A DNA stretch of 64,000 bases from Rattus norvegicus (GCF_036323735.1 NC_086025.1:113472688-113536687), one strand, 5' to 3'; shown: positions 1-11,510, counted from the stretch's first letter. A program made the numbers and translations. Notes: generated from the sequence alone by a model not told the origin.

Positions 1-314
1 GAACCTCCAAGTGTCCCACGAATAGGAAAGTGGATGCTGGGGACCAGAGCTTCACAAAGCATTTCTATTTAAACTTTGCTAATCTCAGAGCGGCAACGTT
101 CCTCATGTATTCAAGGCCTTTAAGTCAGGTAGGGGAGTTAGCAATAGGGGAAAGGGTGGGGTCTAAGGCCAATGTCTAAGGCCATCTAGTCTGTAGCCAG
201 CCAGCACTCAGTCCTGGGGTGGTCTTGTTTTTGAATCCATAAATCTGTGTTCAATGTAAAAAGCTCCAAATCTAGGAGAAATGTTTATTTGGTTTGTTTT
301 TGAAACAGAGTTTC

Positions 315-499
315 AAGGCTCAACAGTTAAAAACACTGGCTGCTCTTCCGGAGGACCTGGGTTCAATTCCCAGCACCTACATGGCAGCTCATACCTATCT
401 GTAACCCCAGTTGCAGGGTTTCTGACGCCTTCACACAGACATGCGTGCAGATAAAACACCGGTGCACATAAAATAAAGACGAATTATTAAAAAAAGAAA
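315..499 (+). mobile_element. B2/B3-type SINE
   Basis: The tRNA-like head (AACACTGGCTGCTCTTCCGG, GGGTTCAATTCCCAGCACC) and AATAAAG-rich tail place it in the B2/B3 group; it is diverged. A weak antisense B1/B4-like remnant follows to ~640. Confidence 0.65.
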
Positions 500-2063
500 A
501 CATGTAGTTGAGGATGACCTTGAACTTCTGATCCTCCCGATGACTAATGATAAGGATATGCTAGCACCACTGGTTCAGATGATGCTGGGGATTAACCCAG
601 GGTCCCATGTATGCTAGGCAGACTATATCCACAGGGTACATTCCCCAGGGCGCTCTAAGGAAAGCTGTATGAGCAAAACACATGCATTTGCAGGATATGG
701 CCTGCAGGCCATCAGTGGACCACATGATCTCCTCTGTGGATGCAGCCATGCTCTTCCCGATGAAGAAAATGCAGCAGAAGGGAAACACACAATGCCCAGA
801 GTAGAGAGCAGTGGATCCTACACTCAGACCCAGGCCTCCCCATTCCCTGGCTTATAAAACAGAACACAGCTCTTCCTTCCAGAGCCTAGCTAATTAACAA
901 TAATGTGCCTATCCCAGCCGTTAGAGGAACCAGGAAGTGCTTCATGAGCTGCTCCTGATCCTCGCATTGTTGGTGGTGCAGAAACAAGGCTGACCGGAAC
1001 CTGTGCGTCTAAGGAAGGGGTAAATACATCTTGGCATGCTTCTGCTCTTACTGGCTCAGGAAGAATGTACCAGAAATGGACTGGGACAGTGGGGGCACGG
1101 GGGTGGGGTGGGGGAAGCTCTTTCCCAGGAACCTTTTGACGCATTTTAATGGTTGGTCACGTGATTTCGGCAGCTTTTCCTCCATAAACAGCCGTTTTAT
1201 TTATTTGTATTTAACTATTTCCTCTTCTTCCTCTTGTTTAAGTCTCTTAAGTCTGGGACATAAAAGGGGGTCTGCAGGTGTCCCTGAGGTCCCCGCAGAG
1301 GATGGGGGAGGTGATCCCAGAAGAACCCTACTGTACCATACTGCTCATTGGGTCCTCCACACTGTTCTGTGAAGCTAAGCACTGATTGCCCCCATTTTTA
1401 CACAGGAGGAAACTGAGTCAGGAACCGGATGCTTAGGAAGCTGGCTTCAGGAACAGGCCAAGTCCTGGGGCCTTCCCTTTGTCAGCCAATATTCTCACCC
1501 AGGGCTTTGTGGCAGTTCAGTTCCTGGCCCAAAAAAGGTTTTAGGTTTCTTTCCCGGGGCCAGGTGGCCATTCCGGCCCCTCCATACCCCACACTCCCGC
1601 TGTCCAGCTGGGCTGGGAGCAACTGGGCTTCTTCCTGGAATGCCCCAGCCGTGGTCTAAGGTCTGGCTACAATCCAGCCAAGCCTTTACCATCCCTAAAC
1701 CTCTGGCACAGCTTGGTGCCTTGCAGCTCCCAAAGGAGCTAACAGCTGGGGATCCCGCCCCCCCCAACCCCCGTACATCCTGCCCAAGTGGGTCCGTAGT
1801 AAAGCATCCTGGGAATTCACGGTGTCCCTTGGGCCCAGGAAGAGATAGATTACCATCTAACTGACTCTTTTAATGAAAAAACCAGCAAGATTAAGATATT
1901 TGCCTACAGTCACACAGTAAAGAGGCACAGAGATAAACCACAACAGTTTGGATTTGCTTGTAGAAGAAATACAAGAATATATCTTTACCGTGAAGATTCT
2001 CAAGGGACCCCCCACAGCCCCCTTTACTTTCTGCCCCTTCTTCCCTTGTCTCGTCCCCAACAG

Positions 2064-2345
2064 TCACATTGTGCCCGTTAGTTTTTGCCAACTTGATACA
2101 AACCTAAGGATTTGGCCCAGCCCACTGTGGTCAGTGTCACCCCTGGGTGACTATAAGGAAATGTGTCTGGGAGCAGGCCCGAGCCACCTTCATCCACGGC
2201 TCCTGCCTCTGTTCCTGCTTGGGTTCCTGCCCTGATTCCCCTCAGTGACAGACTGTTGATCCAGACATCTAAACCGAATAAATGCTTTCCTCCCCAAGTT
2301 GCTTTCGCTCTCGGTGTTCGTTCACGGTGTTGATCACAGGGACAG
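2064..2345 (+). mobile_element. Rodent interspersed repeat (URR1/hAT-like, tentative)
   Basis: GTTAGTTTTTGCCAACTTGATAC...CAGCCCACTGTGG...CCCCAAGTTGCTTT is a common rodent repeat. Its intact end is the inverse of the end seen at 39219, consistent with a DNA-transposon-type element. The family label is from memory. Confidence 0.55.
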
Positions 2346-2464
2346 AGACAAGACAGGACATCTCCCCTGTGGACACATCGTAGCTCTCTGGATGACTGCT
2401 CTCTCCCTCCCAGGAGGCTTAGATGGTGTTTGCCTCCCTCAACTCTAGTCTCCGAACACTTCGA

Positions 2465-2660
2465 ACCTTAAATTCCAGCACCTGGGAAGCAGAGACAGGC
2501 AGCTTTCTCTGTAATCTTTTTTTTTTTGGGGGGGGGTGTTTCCCAACCAAAGTCAGAAAACCTGCTAGACAAATTCTAAAAGAGCTGTAACACCTTTTCT
2601 CTGTGATCTTAAGACAAATCTGGTCTACATAGCAGCCAGGGATACACAGTGTCTCCAAAT
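2465..2660 (+). mobile_element. B1 SINE split by the U7 retrocopy
   Basis: AATTCCAGCACCTGGGAAGC and CAAATCTGGTCTACATAGCA are B1 halves, separated by the U7 insertion with its target duplication. Confidence 0.7.
2533..2594 (-). pseudogene. U7 snRNA retrocopy inside a B1
   Basis: On the minus strand GTGTTACAGCTCTTTT (2593-2578) is the U7 histone-pre-mRNA-pairing 5' end. AATTTGTCTAG (2575-2565) is the U7 Sm site, and a TTTTCTGAC...GGGAAA hairpin follows. The genuine 3' end is replaced by a C-run and an A-tail. Flanking duplications TTTCTCTGTAATCTT (2504-2518) and TTTCTCTGTGATCTT (2596-2610) show LINE-type retroposition. It lacks its own promoter elements here, so a processed pseudogene is the best call. 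Confidence 0.85.
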
Positions 2661-2691
2661 AAAGCAAACCAAGAAGGAGGGGGGGAGGGGG

Positions 2692-2808
2692 GGAGGAGGA
2701 GGAGGAGGAGGAAGAGAAGAAGAAGAAGAAGAAGAAGAAGAAGAAGAAGAAGAAGAAGAAGAAGAAGAAGAAGAAGAAGAAGAAGAAGAAGAAGAAGAAG
2801 AAGAAGAA
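2692..2808 (+). repeat. (GGA)n(GAA)n purine microsatellite
   Basis: About 20 bp of GGA units pass into roughly 95 bp of nearly uninterrupted GAA, an all-purine tract. Any serine-rich frame on the other strand is an artefact of TTC repeats. Confidence 0.97.
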
Positions 2809-2834
2809 AATACTAACACAGAGAGAAACCTAGA

Positions 2835-3165
2835 TATGATGGTACAAGCCTCAACCCTGTCACCCCAGCGCTTGGGTGGTAGAGGCAGGAAGAAGAGCTG
2901 CAGTTCAAATCTTTTTTAATTTTTTTTTTATCTTTTAAATTTTGCCTGCATGTATGTTTGTGTGAGGGTGTCAGAAGCCCTGGAATTGGAGTTACAGACG
3001 GTGCAAGCTGCCATCTGGGTGCTGGGAATTGAACCCAGGTCCTCTGAAAGAACAGTCAGTGCTCTTAGCTGCTGAGCCATCTCTCCAGCCCAAGTAGTTG
3101 AAATCTTTGCCAACACAGCAACACAGCAAGTTCAAGGCAGCCTTGGCGCACTCCCTCCCCCCCCC
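2835..3165 (+). mobile_element. B1 remnant interrupted by an inverted B3
   Basis: A plus-strand B1-like arm (2835-2912, 3100-3145) flanks a minus-strand B3 (~2925-3092) ending GAGCCATCTCTCCAGCCC. Short duplications TTCAAATCTTT / TTGAAATCTTT mark the insertion. Confidence 0.65.
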
Positions 3166-3496
3166 CTCCATGTGTATAGGTGTGTGGGCACTCATGGCCA
3201 CACATGTGCACTGGTGAGATGGTCGGGACTCTCCCTCCATTGCTCTGTCCCTCTGTGAAGCAGTGTCTCTCAATCGATCACAGAAATCATTGATTTGTCG
3301 AGTCTGGCTAGCCAGCTCACTAGTGGGGATGTGGGTATCCTTGTCTCTGCCTTCCCGGCACTGGAATTACAAGCAGACATGGCATTTCTGTGGGCACTTG
3401 GCCATCTTCCCAGCCCTGAGACTACATCTAAAAAAATTAATTCGTCAATTAAAAATGTAAATAAATTGATCAACAACGCCTTGATGTAGGCATCCA

Positions 3497-3931
3497 CCCC
3501 GCCTCTGCTGCTTTCTTTTTCACAGACTGAATCTTCGCTCTTGGAGATCTCCCCACTCCAAGAGAACGCTTCCTACTGGCTCAGCTTTCCAAACAAGGAA
3601 ACTGGGGCTCAGTCACTTAGTAATGAGTTTATTTATTGTTTTGTCTTTTTTTTTTTTTTTCTATTCTCTTTTTCGGAGCTGGGGACCGAACCCAGGGCCT
3701 TGAGCTTGCTAGGCAAACACTCTACCACTGAGCCAAATCCCCAACCCCTTGTTTTGTCTTTTTAAGGAACTTTATTTTTTTAGCCCAGGTGTGGTGGCAT
3801 ATGCCTTCAATCCCAACACTCTGGGGGCAGAAGCAAGGGGATCTCTGTGAATTCAAGGCCAGTATGGTCTACAAAGTGGGTTCCGAGACAGCCAGGGCAA
3901 CTTAATGAGACCCTGTCTTTAAAAAAAAAAA
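3497..3931 (+). repeat. Left copy of a block repeated in Syngr1 intron 3
   Basis: Apart from an inserted ID it matches 62657-62972, including a 35-nt exact run (3584-3618 with 62757-62791), the TGTCTTTTTAAGGA segment, and a following plus-strand B1 (3781-3931). A repeat family or an old dispersed duplication is likely. Confidence 0.75.
3651..3748 (-). mobile_element. ID SINE inserted in the repeated block
   Basis: An inverted ID (GGAGCTGGGGACCGAACCCA to AAATCCCCAACCCC) is flanked by TTGTTTTGTCTTTTT on both sides. The right-hand copy of the block lacks it. Confidence 0.93.
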
Positions 3932-3934
3932 AGA

Positions 3935-4240
3935 ATTTTTTAAATTATATGTATATATGAGGTCCAAAGTGGGTATATACTCATGAGTGCAGGTGCCCTC
4001 AGAGGCCAGAAGGGGGCGTCAGATCTCCTGGAGCTCGAGTTGTGAGCAATTGAGCCATTCACTTATGTCCTGGAACTGAACTCAGGTTCTCTGCAAGAGC
4101 AGTACCTGTTTGTTTGTTTTTGTTTTATTTGTTTTGTTTTGTTTTGTTTTGTTTTGAGACAGAGTCTCACTAGGTAGCTCAGGCTGACCTAGCCCTAGCT
4201 GTTCATCTTCCTAAGTTCAGGGCTCTTGACCTGGGTCGTC
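3935..4240 (-). mobile_element. Diverged B3 followed by antisense B1 fragment
   Basis: A B3-like body with CCTCAGAGGCCAGAAGGGGG and CTGAACTCAGGTTCTCTGCA is followed by a GTTTT-rich tail and GAGACAGAGTCTCACTAGGT of an inverted B1. Confidence 0.6.
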
Positions 4241-5860
4241 AATACTAAAGACAGAAGTCACAGGAAAGAACAGAACGGCCACAGTGGATGTTGGAGCGTG
4301 CTTGGGCTCAGATGAAGCTTGGCGAGTCTCGAGCCAGCATGTGTCCTACAGGGCTGTGGTTTTGTTCCTTGTAAAGGAGGACAACAATGACCCCTCCTGG
4401 CCTGTGACTGGACCCTTCCAGGGATCATCGCGTGAGTAGAGTTTCAAAAGACGCTTCAGGGTCTTACAAAGCTCAGGTCTGGATGTGTGAGAAAAGGACT
4501 TGACTTCCCAGAGAAGGGGACTCTGAGATGTTTCCAGACCAGAAGGCAAGGCTGACCTCCCGCCTAGGGAGGGCAGGGACAGCACTCAGGGACGGGCACT
4601 TCCTAAGCCAAGCCAGAAGCTCTTCTGCAAGAGGCCATCAACTTTTCCAAGGACAAGGGCATGACCAGAGCTTCCGGAAGCCAGCAGGGGAGGAGGGGCT
4701 CTTCAAGGGGCTTCTGGGGTGGAAGGAGAGCCTTCCATCCCAGAAAGCTGGAAAGTGAGGTCAGAGACCAGGTGAGTCCTCCACACTCATTTCTGGCCTC
4801 CAAGCCCTCTGCCACCAGCTTGTGACCAGGCCTGGGCTGTTGATGCCCCCTCTGCTGACTCATGTCCGCCTGCCTGGCCCTGGCTGGAGGCGGGGGTGGA
4901 CCCCAATCCCTGCTTGACCTTATCAGGCCTTGCTTGTGTCCAGCTGCCTGGACATGGGCGGGGTCTTGGCCCTTCCTCCTTCAGTAGCCCTGGTTGAGCA
5001 AGGCTTGCATGAGGTCATGGGAGCCCAAGGCAGGGAAGGCTAGGGAGCATGGCAGCCTAAGAAGGGACAAAAGCAACAGCCAGTCTGGGGTGTCCTATGA
5101 GGCTTGCCTGTTGGTCCCTGCCTCCTGGGGTAGGGTTGGGCACTGGCTATTTTTAGTTTCCAAATGAGAAATGGCAGAACCTGGATGTAGCAGCTGCTGC
5201 ACTTTCTCTGCCACAGCCTTGCTCTGGGCACACAGAGGCATGCCCCAGTGTCAGGGCATCCTGTAGGGACACACCCATGCCCACGAGCATGTGCATGGAC
5301 GTGGCAGTTAATGACGGTGTGTAATCATACCTATATCCTTTCCTGCAGATGTCAAAACCACATCCATGTGTGCAAATGCTTGTATTGACATAACCCCAGC
5401 AGGCACCGTGATATACAAAGAAACCCGCACAGTCTGAGGGAGGCAGTCCAGCACAATCTGAGGGAGGCAGCCTGGGCTGCGGTCACAGCTATATTTAAAA
5501 AAAAAATCACATTTTCAGAGCCCCCACTGTGTGTCCATGTCTACCGTCCCAGCTTTGAGACTTTAGCCCTTTGCTGGCTTCACAAAGGGTACCCTCAACA
5601 TGGGGTCAGTGTGGTGGCCATAGATAAGCAATGACCCTTGTTGCAGGAGGCCAGAGGTGCCACATAGCTTGGGGTGGCCAGAGAAGGCTTCTTGGAAGAA
5701 GAGGTGAGCAGCGAAGACTTGCCTGGAGAAAAGGAATTATCTACTGCTTATGAAAATGATGGGGTTGGGGATGTGGTCGGGTACCTTCCCAGCATGCCCT
5801 GGGCTCAGCACTCAGCACCGTGTAAATCTGGGCATGGCTATAATCCCGGCAGCTGAGAGA
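4241..5860. other. Unique intergenic stretch, no gene seen
   Basis: It is mostly non-repetitive sequence with short incoherent frames only. No splice-supported exon, promoter island or RNA gene is visible. Confidence 0.6.
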
Positions 5861-5874
5861 GTCTAAAACAAAAC

Positions 5875-5962
5875 AAAACAAAAACAAAATCCAGACAACA
5901 ACAACAGTAATAACAACAATAATAATAATACTAACAGTAATAACAATAATAATAATATAAAA
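5875..5962 (+). repeat. (CAA)/(TAA) low-complexity tract
   Basis: ACAAAAC units pass into CAA/TAA/ATA trinucleotides with interruptions. Confidence 0.9.
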
Positions 5963-6193
5963 AGCAAAAGACCATGATAATAATAAACTCCCATGTCACC
6001 AGGCCCCTTGTCAATCACTTCCTCTCCCTCTGCCACACTCACGAGCTGAGCAGTATTACAGTTGTCACCTGCTGACCCAGAAGCTGGAGCCAGGAGAGGG
6101 TCTCGGCACCCACTGGTAAGTGTTCCCACGAAGCCCATGTTTCCCACCAGCTCACAGGCATCAAAGGTGACATTATTGGCTGTGGAATTTCTG

Positions 6194-6340
6194 TTTTTGA
6201 GACCGAGTCTCTCTATGGGTAGCTCTGGCTACATGGATAGTACTCACTAGGAGACCAGGCTGGCCTCAAACTCACAGAGACCCACCTGACGCCGCCTCCT
6301 GAGTGCTGGGATCAAAGGCGTGCACTGCCACGCCCGGCCG
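6194..6340 (-). mobile_element. B1 SINE
   Basis: An inverted B1 with GAGACCGAGTCTCTCTATGG, CAGGCTGGCCTCAAACTCAC and GGCGTGCACTGCCACGCC. Confidence 0.85.
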
Positions 6341-6409
6341 GAAGAATTACATTTATCTGTTGCTATGGAGCATGTAGGCCTGAAACGTTAGTCTGGAAAC
6401 AAGAGCAGG

Positions 6410-6720
6410 CACTGGGAGGATGGCTCAGTGATTAAAATGTTTGTCATACAAGTATAAGCACCTGAGTGTGGACTCCTAGGACTTACAAAAAGCCTGCTGT
6501 GGCAGTGCCTGCTGGAATTCCAGTCGTCCTGTGGAGACAGAAGAGGGAGAGACAGAAGAGTTTCCCAGAAGCCCTTAGGCCAGCTATGAAAACAAACAGA
6601 CCTGTCTCTAACAAGGTAGAAAATAAGGAATGACACCGGTGGTTGTCATTCCTGTACACACGTTTGTGTATACACACTCACACACTTGCACGCACACACA
6701 CTTGCACACTCACACATACA
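6410..6720 (+). mobile_element. Diverged B4-like composite SINE
   Basis: GGGAGGATGGCTCAGTGATT begins a tRNA-like head with a long diverged body and a CA-rich tail (6660-6715). Confidence 0.45.
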
Positions 6721-6759
6721 GGAGTTTTCGTTTGTTTGGGTTTTTTTTTTTTCATTTTT

Positions 6760-6949
6760 ATCTTTAAGATTTATTTATTTTTATTTATATGAGTTCACTG
6801 TCACTGTGTTCACATACACCAGAAGAGGGCATCCCGAGATCCCATTCATTACAGATGGTTGTGAGCCACCATGTGGTTGCTGGAAATTGAACTCAGGACC
6901 TCTGGAAGAGCAGTCAGTGCTCTTAACCCCTGAGCCATCTCCCCAGTCC
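6760..6949 (-). mobile_element. B2 SINE
   Basis: A near full-length inverted B2, AAGATTTATTTATT to GAGCCATCTCCCCAG. Confidence 0.92.
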
Positions 6950-6972
6950 CATTTTTATTTTTATTTTTATTT

Positions 6973-7063
6973 TTTTGGTTCTTTTTTTCGGAGCTGGGGA
7001 CCGAACCCAGGGCCTTGCGCTTCCTAGGCAAGCGCTCTACCACTGAGCTAAATCCCCAACCTC
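6973..7063 (-). mobile_element. ID SINE
   Basis: A full inverted ID inserted beside the B2 in an ATTTTT-rich target that is repeated on both sides. Confidence 0.93.
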
Positions 7064-7331
7064 CCATTTTTATTTTTAAAGCAAGCATTCATCTAGCTCC
7101 CAAATCCGCATGCTGGGCTAGGCTCAGCAGACCCCTCTCCTCCCCATGTGGCATCAGCTAGGGCCCTGGACAGTCTGGATAACCCATCACTCTGCAGGAC
7201 TCACAGCTTGGCCTCTACTGCTTCCCATATGGGTCTCGTCCTGGGAGTTGATGGGCATCAGAGCATGGCATCTGGCTTCTCAAGAGCTGGGAAGTAGAAG
7301 TTACAGTTTATTTGGTTTTCTTGGTTTTTTT

Positions 7332-7500
7332 TTTAAAGATTTATTCATTTAATTTATGTATACAAGTACACCGTAGACAGCTTCAGACACACCAGATTCC
7401 ATAGATGGTTGTGAGCCACCATGTGGTTGCTGGGAATTGAACTCAGGACCTCTGGAAGAGTAGTTGGTGCTCTTAACTGCTGAGCCATTTCTCCAGCCCC
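7332..7500 (-). mobile_element. B2 SINE
   Basis: An inverted B2 with a short internal deletion around CACACCAGATTCCATAG. Confidence 0.9.
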
Positions 7501-7507
7501 CCCCTCC

Positions 7508-7524
7508 TTTTTTTTTTTTAAAGA

Positions 7525-7574
<50 letters not shown>

Positions 7575-7736
7575 GTGAACATGAGTTTGGGTACCCTCAG
7601 AGGCCAGAAGAAGGTGTCAGGTCCTCTAGAGCTAGAGTTAGAGGTAGTTGTGAGCCATCCCGACCTGGGTGCTGGAAGCTGATTTCAGGTTCTCCGAAAG
7701 ACCAGTAGTGCTGCACACTAGCCACCTCTTTGACCC
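7508..7736 (-). mobile_element. B3 SINE with (TG)n expansion
   Basis: The tail region carries about 23 TG units (7527-7573). The body has CCTCAGAGGCCAGAAGAAGG and a diverged head. Confidence 0.75.
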
Positions 7737-8283
7737 CAAAAGTTGCAGTTTCTTGGGCCCAGAAACCCCTCCACTATCATTGTGCCACACTGTGTACCCA
7801 CCTAAGAGATCTCAGACTCCTCCACGGAAGGCCATGTGACCCTCATCTACCGGCATCAGGATTAAATATTTGGGGGAGCGATTATTCGAGATCAGCACAG
7901 TGAGAGTGGAGGTGACCCCAAAACAGTCAACTAATGTCTAGCCCAGAGCCTCATGCCCAATTCTGGACACCAGACCTCCGCCGAGGCCAAAACTCTATTG
8001 TGGTACAGGCAGCGGCGGTATTTCCTTCGCCCTCACCCCTACCCTCTCCATTCCCATTTTCTTTCTTGTCAGGCACAGAGGGACTATTGTGTGTGGCTAC
8101 AGAGGCCCCACTGGCTTGCTACCTCAGCTAGAAGGCAGCCCCGAGGGTATGGAGCAAGAACCAGACTGGGTAGGGTACCCTATTGGCCCTTGTTAGAGCT
8201 CCCAAGAAAGACTCCAAGGTTCCACGGCTCCTTTTCCACATCCTCTGTTTTCATTCATGTAGCCCAAATGGGCAGAGACCATG

Positions 8284-8455
8284 GCTAAGCCAGATGTGGT
8301 TGTGCATGCTTGTGACCCTAGCTCTTGGGAGGTGGGCATAAAAGGATTACTGCAAGTTCCCGCATGGAGAATTCCAGTGGAGGTTGGCTTCCGACACCCA
8401 CAAGTATAAGCACACATGTGCACACACACTCTCACATACACCAAAACAAAACCAA
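8284..8455 (+). mobile_element. B1/B4-like fragment
   Basis: AGCCAGATGTGGTTGTGCAT...CTCTTGGGAGG resembles a B1 arm followed by a CA-rich tail. Confidence 0.45.
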
Positions 8456-9036
8456 GCCTGTGTGTATACTCAGCAGCGGTGTCGGCAAGCAGAGGAGCAC
8501 AGCCGGTAGGGAAGGGCTGGGCGATGGGGTGTGCACATGGTTTCCCCTGTAACCACAAACTGAAGCTCGAACATCAGCCATCACCGGAAGTCCCAAACCA
8601 GCCCGTACCAAGTCTGCGCCCAAGGACTTCAGGAAAAAGTTAGCCTCCTCCTGCTCCTGATGCCACCCGCCTCTAGTCTTGGCCTCTTTCCGAGTGGGTT
8701 CCTCCCCTTTGGTTGGTTTTCATGGAGCCCACTCCTTCCTCTCCAAAGGACTCTACCTGGATTTCTGCCCCTCCCGTTCCAGGATGACCTCATTTTGAGA
8801 TCCTCCCTCTAATTAGTGAGCAACCCTCCTCCTAATAAGGTCACGTTCTGAGGCACAGGCAGGCAGGAACCTGGGGACCCTAGTCAGCTCACTACACAGG
8901 CTAGAGAGGTACTTTTGGTGTGCATGGAGTTAAAGCCTACAGGGTCTTTATTCTTTTGCTCTGCGGGAGCTCACACTGGTGGCCTTACACACAAGAAGCA
9001 AGTACTCTCCCCAGACCTATGTCCCCTCATTTACAT

Positions 9037-9039
9037 TTT

Positions 9040-9072
<33 letters not shown>

Positions 9073-9188
9073 TTTCTGTCTTCCTTCCTTTCTTTTTTCT
9101 TTCTCTCTTCCTGTCTGTCTTTTTGTCTTTTTTCCTTCCTTCCTTCCTTTCTTTTTTCTTTCTCTCTTCCTGTCTTCCTGTCTTTCTG

Positions 9189-9231
<43 letters not shown>

Positions 9232-9243
9232 CTTTCTGTCTGT
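9037..9243 (+). repeat. (TGCC)n / (TTTC)n polypyrimidine tract
   Basis: Eight or so TGCC units pass into CTTT/CTTC/CTGT repeats and a pure TTTC run, about 205 bp without purine runs. The frames crossing it are repeat translation. Confidence 0.95.
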
Positions 9244-9246
9244 CTT

Positions 9247-9665
9247 GGTTTCAAGACAGGGTCTCACTCTGTAGCCCAGATTGGCCTTAAATTCCCAGTA
9301 ATCTTCCTGCCTCAGCCTACCAAGCTGCTAAGATTAAAGGCATGCAATCCTCATTTGAATTTTTGATCTTTTTGGAGGGAGGGTGTGGTTGCCAGTTTGA
9401 GGCTTGGGTGGCTGTTTGTTTGTTTCATTTGGTTGTGTTTGAGAGAGTGTTCACTCTGTACTTCTGGCTAGCCTGGGCCTTACAGAAACCTGCCTGCTTT
9501 TGCCTCCCGAGTGCTGCGGCTGTGCTCAGCTTGGTGGTAGGGATTCTGGTTGGTTGCTTGGTTGAACGAGGCCTCATTCAAACTCCTTATGAAGCAGAAG
9601 GTGACCTCGAACTCCTGATCTCCTGCCTCCACCTTCCAAATTCTGGGATCACAGTCCTGCACAGT
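9247..9665 (-). mobile_element. Three inverted B1 fragments
   Basis: 9247-9350 is a recognisable B1 (AAGACAGGGTCTCACTCTGT). 9412-9530 and 9570-9665 are diverged copies (CTGGCTAGCCTGGGCC; CCTCGAACTCCTGATCTCC). Confidence 0.65.
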
Positions 9666-9786
9666 GTTGATTTACAGGCAATTCCACCAGGCTCTTTCCA
9701 GGGACCAGGGACTTAGCAATGGTTGACGTTATCACTGGCTGCCATTATCTGCCTCCAAATGGAGGCCGCATATAAAAGCACTGTTC

Positions 9787-9885
9787 GGGGTTGGGGATTT
9801 AGCTCAGTGGTAGAGCACTTGCCTAGCAAGCGCAAGGCCCTGGGTTCGGTCCCCAGCTCCGGAAAAAAAAAAAAGAAAAGAAAAG
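9787..9885 (+). mobile_element. ID SINE (first of a serial pair)
   Basis: A complete ID with GATTTAGCTCAGTGGTAGAG and GGGTTCGGTCCCCAGCTC, flanked by AAAAGCACTGTTC (9774) and AAAAGCACTGCTC (9886). Confidence 0.95.
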
Positions 9886-9898
9886 AAAAGCACTGCTC

Positions 9899-10083
9899 AG
9901 GCTGGAGAGATGGCTCAGCGGGTAAGAGCACCAACTGCTCTTCCTGAGGACCTGAGTTCAATTCCCAGCAACCACATGGTGGCTCACAACCATCTGTAAT
10001 GAGATCTGACGCCCTCTTCTGGTGTGTCTGAAGATAGTGACAGTGAACTCACATACATAAAATAAATAAATCTTTAAAAAAAA

Positions 10084-10127
<44 letters not shown>

Positions 10128-10132
10128 AAAAG
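9899..10132 (+). mobile_element. B2 SINE (second of a serial pair) with GAAA tail
   Basis: A complete B2 whose tail expanded into (GAAA)n; a third AAAAGCACTGTTC follows at 10133. Confidence 0.95.
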
Positions 10133-10211
10133 AAAAGCACTGTTCACCATCCCAAGTCACTGCGTCTTTTTCTCTCCCTGTGTTTCACGTGCTCCTGGCC
10201 CGTCTCTTTCT

Positions 10212-10310
10212 GGTTCTTTTTTTTTTTTTTTTTTTGGAGCTGGGGACCGAACCCAGGGCCTTGCGCTTCCTAGGTAAGCGCTCTACCACTGAGCTAAATC
10301 CCCAGCCCCT
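10212..10310 (-). mobile_element. ID SINE
   Basis: An inverted ID flanked by CCCGTCTCTTTCT on both sides. Confidence 0.95.
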
Positions 10311-11510
10311 GCCCGTCTCTTTCTACCCCCTTCTGTCCTTCTTTATGTTCTCTGCCCCCCTTCTCTGCCCTCATGGCTCTGTCTGACTCTACCCCTTATC
10401 CAGACCCTTACTTCCCTCCCTTCCCCCAAGTAAACCTCTTTTATACCAGATTTGTTACATGGTGTGATTTCTCAGGGGCACTTGGCAGGAGCCGGCCAGG
10501 TACAACCACCCACCCCCGGTGCCCACGCACCAAATTATACTTCATAACATACAGAATCTTGCTAACTCTCATTTGACATTTGAATTTTTAAAAAAAAAAT
10601 ACATCTTGACTTTTTATTTATTTACTGTGTGTGTGTGTATGTGAGAGAGAGACAGATAGAGAGACAGAGGAGAGAGAGTAAGAAAGACAGATTGGGGTCG
10701 GGGGATCTCCAATGGCTGCCAGAAGGAGATGGGAGGATGACCCTATGGAAATCAGTTTTCTCTTTCTACCTGTGGGTACCAGGGTTGGTTGTCTGGCTTT
10801 CTGGAAAGTACCTTTTCCAGCCGAGCTACGAGGAATGATTACAGCAGACCTGACTGCTATTGCTCAGGGCCCAGAACACTGGCCGGGCCAGTATGGGTCG
10901 TGTCTGTATATATCTGTCTGTATATATCATGTCTGTATATATCTGTATACATAAGGCAGGACATGTCTGTGTATCTCTTACTCACCTTGTGGTTGGGGAC
11001 TTGTTGAGGTCTTGGGTACAGGGGAGAGGGTACCCTAGGCCTCAGGCAGCAGGTGCTCTCAAGTGACCCCTGGTTCAGAGTAACTAATTAATCATCAAGC
11101 TGTTTAAAGATTTACAAAGGCAGAGCAGTGGGCTGGAAGGCTTAACCAGTGTGTTGACTGGGACACAGAGGGGGGTGTGGCAGTTACTCCTGGACACCAT
11201 GGCACAGGAGGGGGCAGTGAGAGAGACTGGCTCTGCCTCTCTTACCCCTCTTGCCTCTCCCCAAGCCCCTGCTGCTCTCTAAGGAACAGGGTGGGAGGTG
11301 GGGATGGGGTGGACGCTAGAGGGAACCGAGAGGTCTAAACCAGTGCAGAAAATACTACTGAGAACAAGAACTCCGGCCTTGGGTCAGACCTCACCATATG
11401 AGGGCTGCGTGACCTTCACTGACTCTCTCCTCCCCTTTGAACCTCAGTTTCTCATTTACAAAATGAAGACATGGGAAGCTTTGAGGATTTATTTGTTTAA
11501 AGAGTTATTA

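Noticed and set aside
2625..2819. Poly-serine frame
   Set aside because: It is read from the inverted GAA microsatellite.
8920..9366. Leu/Phe/Ser/Cys-rich open frame resembling a membrane protein
   Set aside because: It is the translation of the TGCC/TTTC microsatellite.
9787..9885. tRNA-like A and B boxes in ID, B2 and B3 copies
   Set aside because: They are SINE heads derived from tRNA with tails and target duplications; none folds as a genuine tRNA with an acceptor stem.
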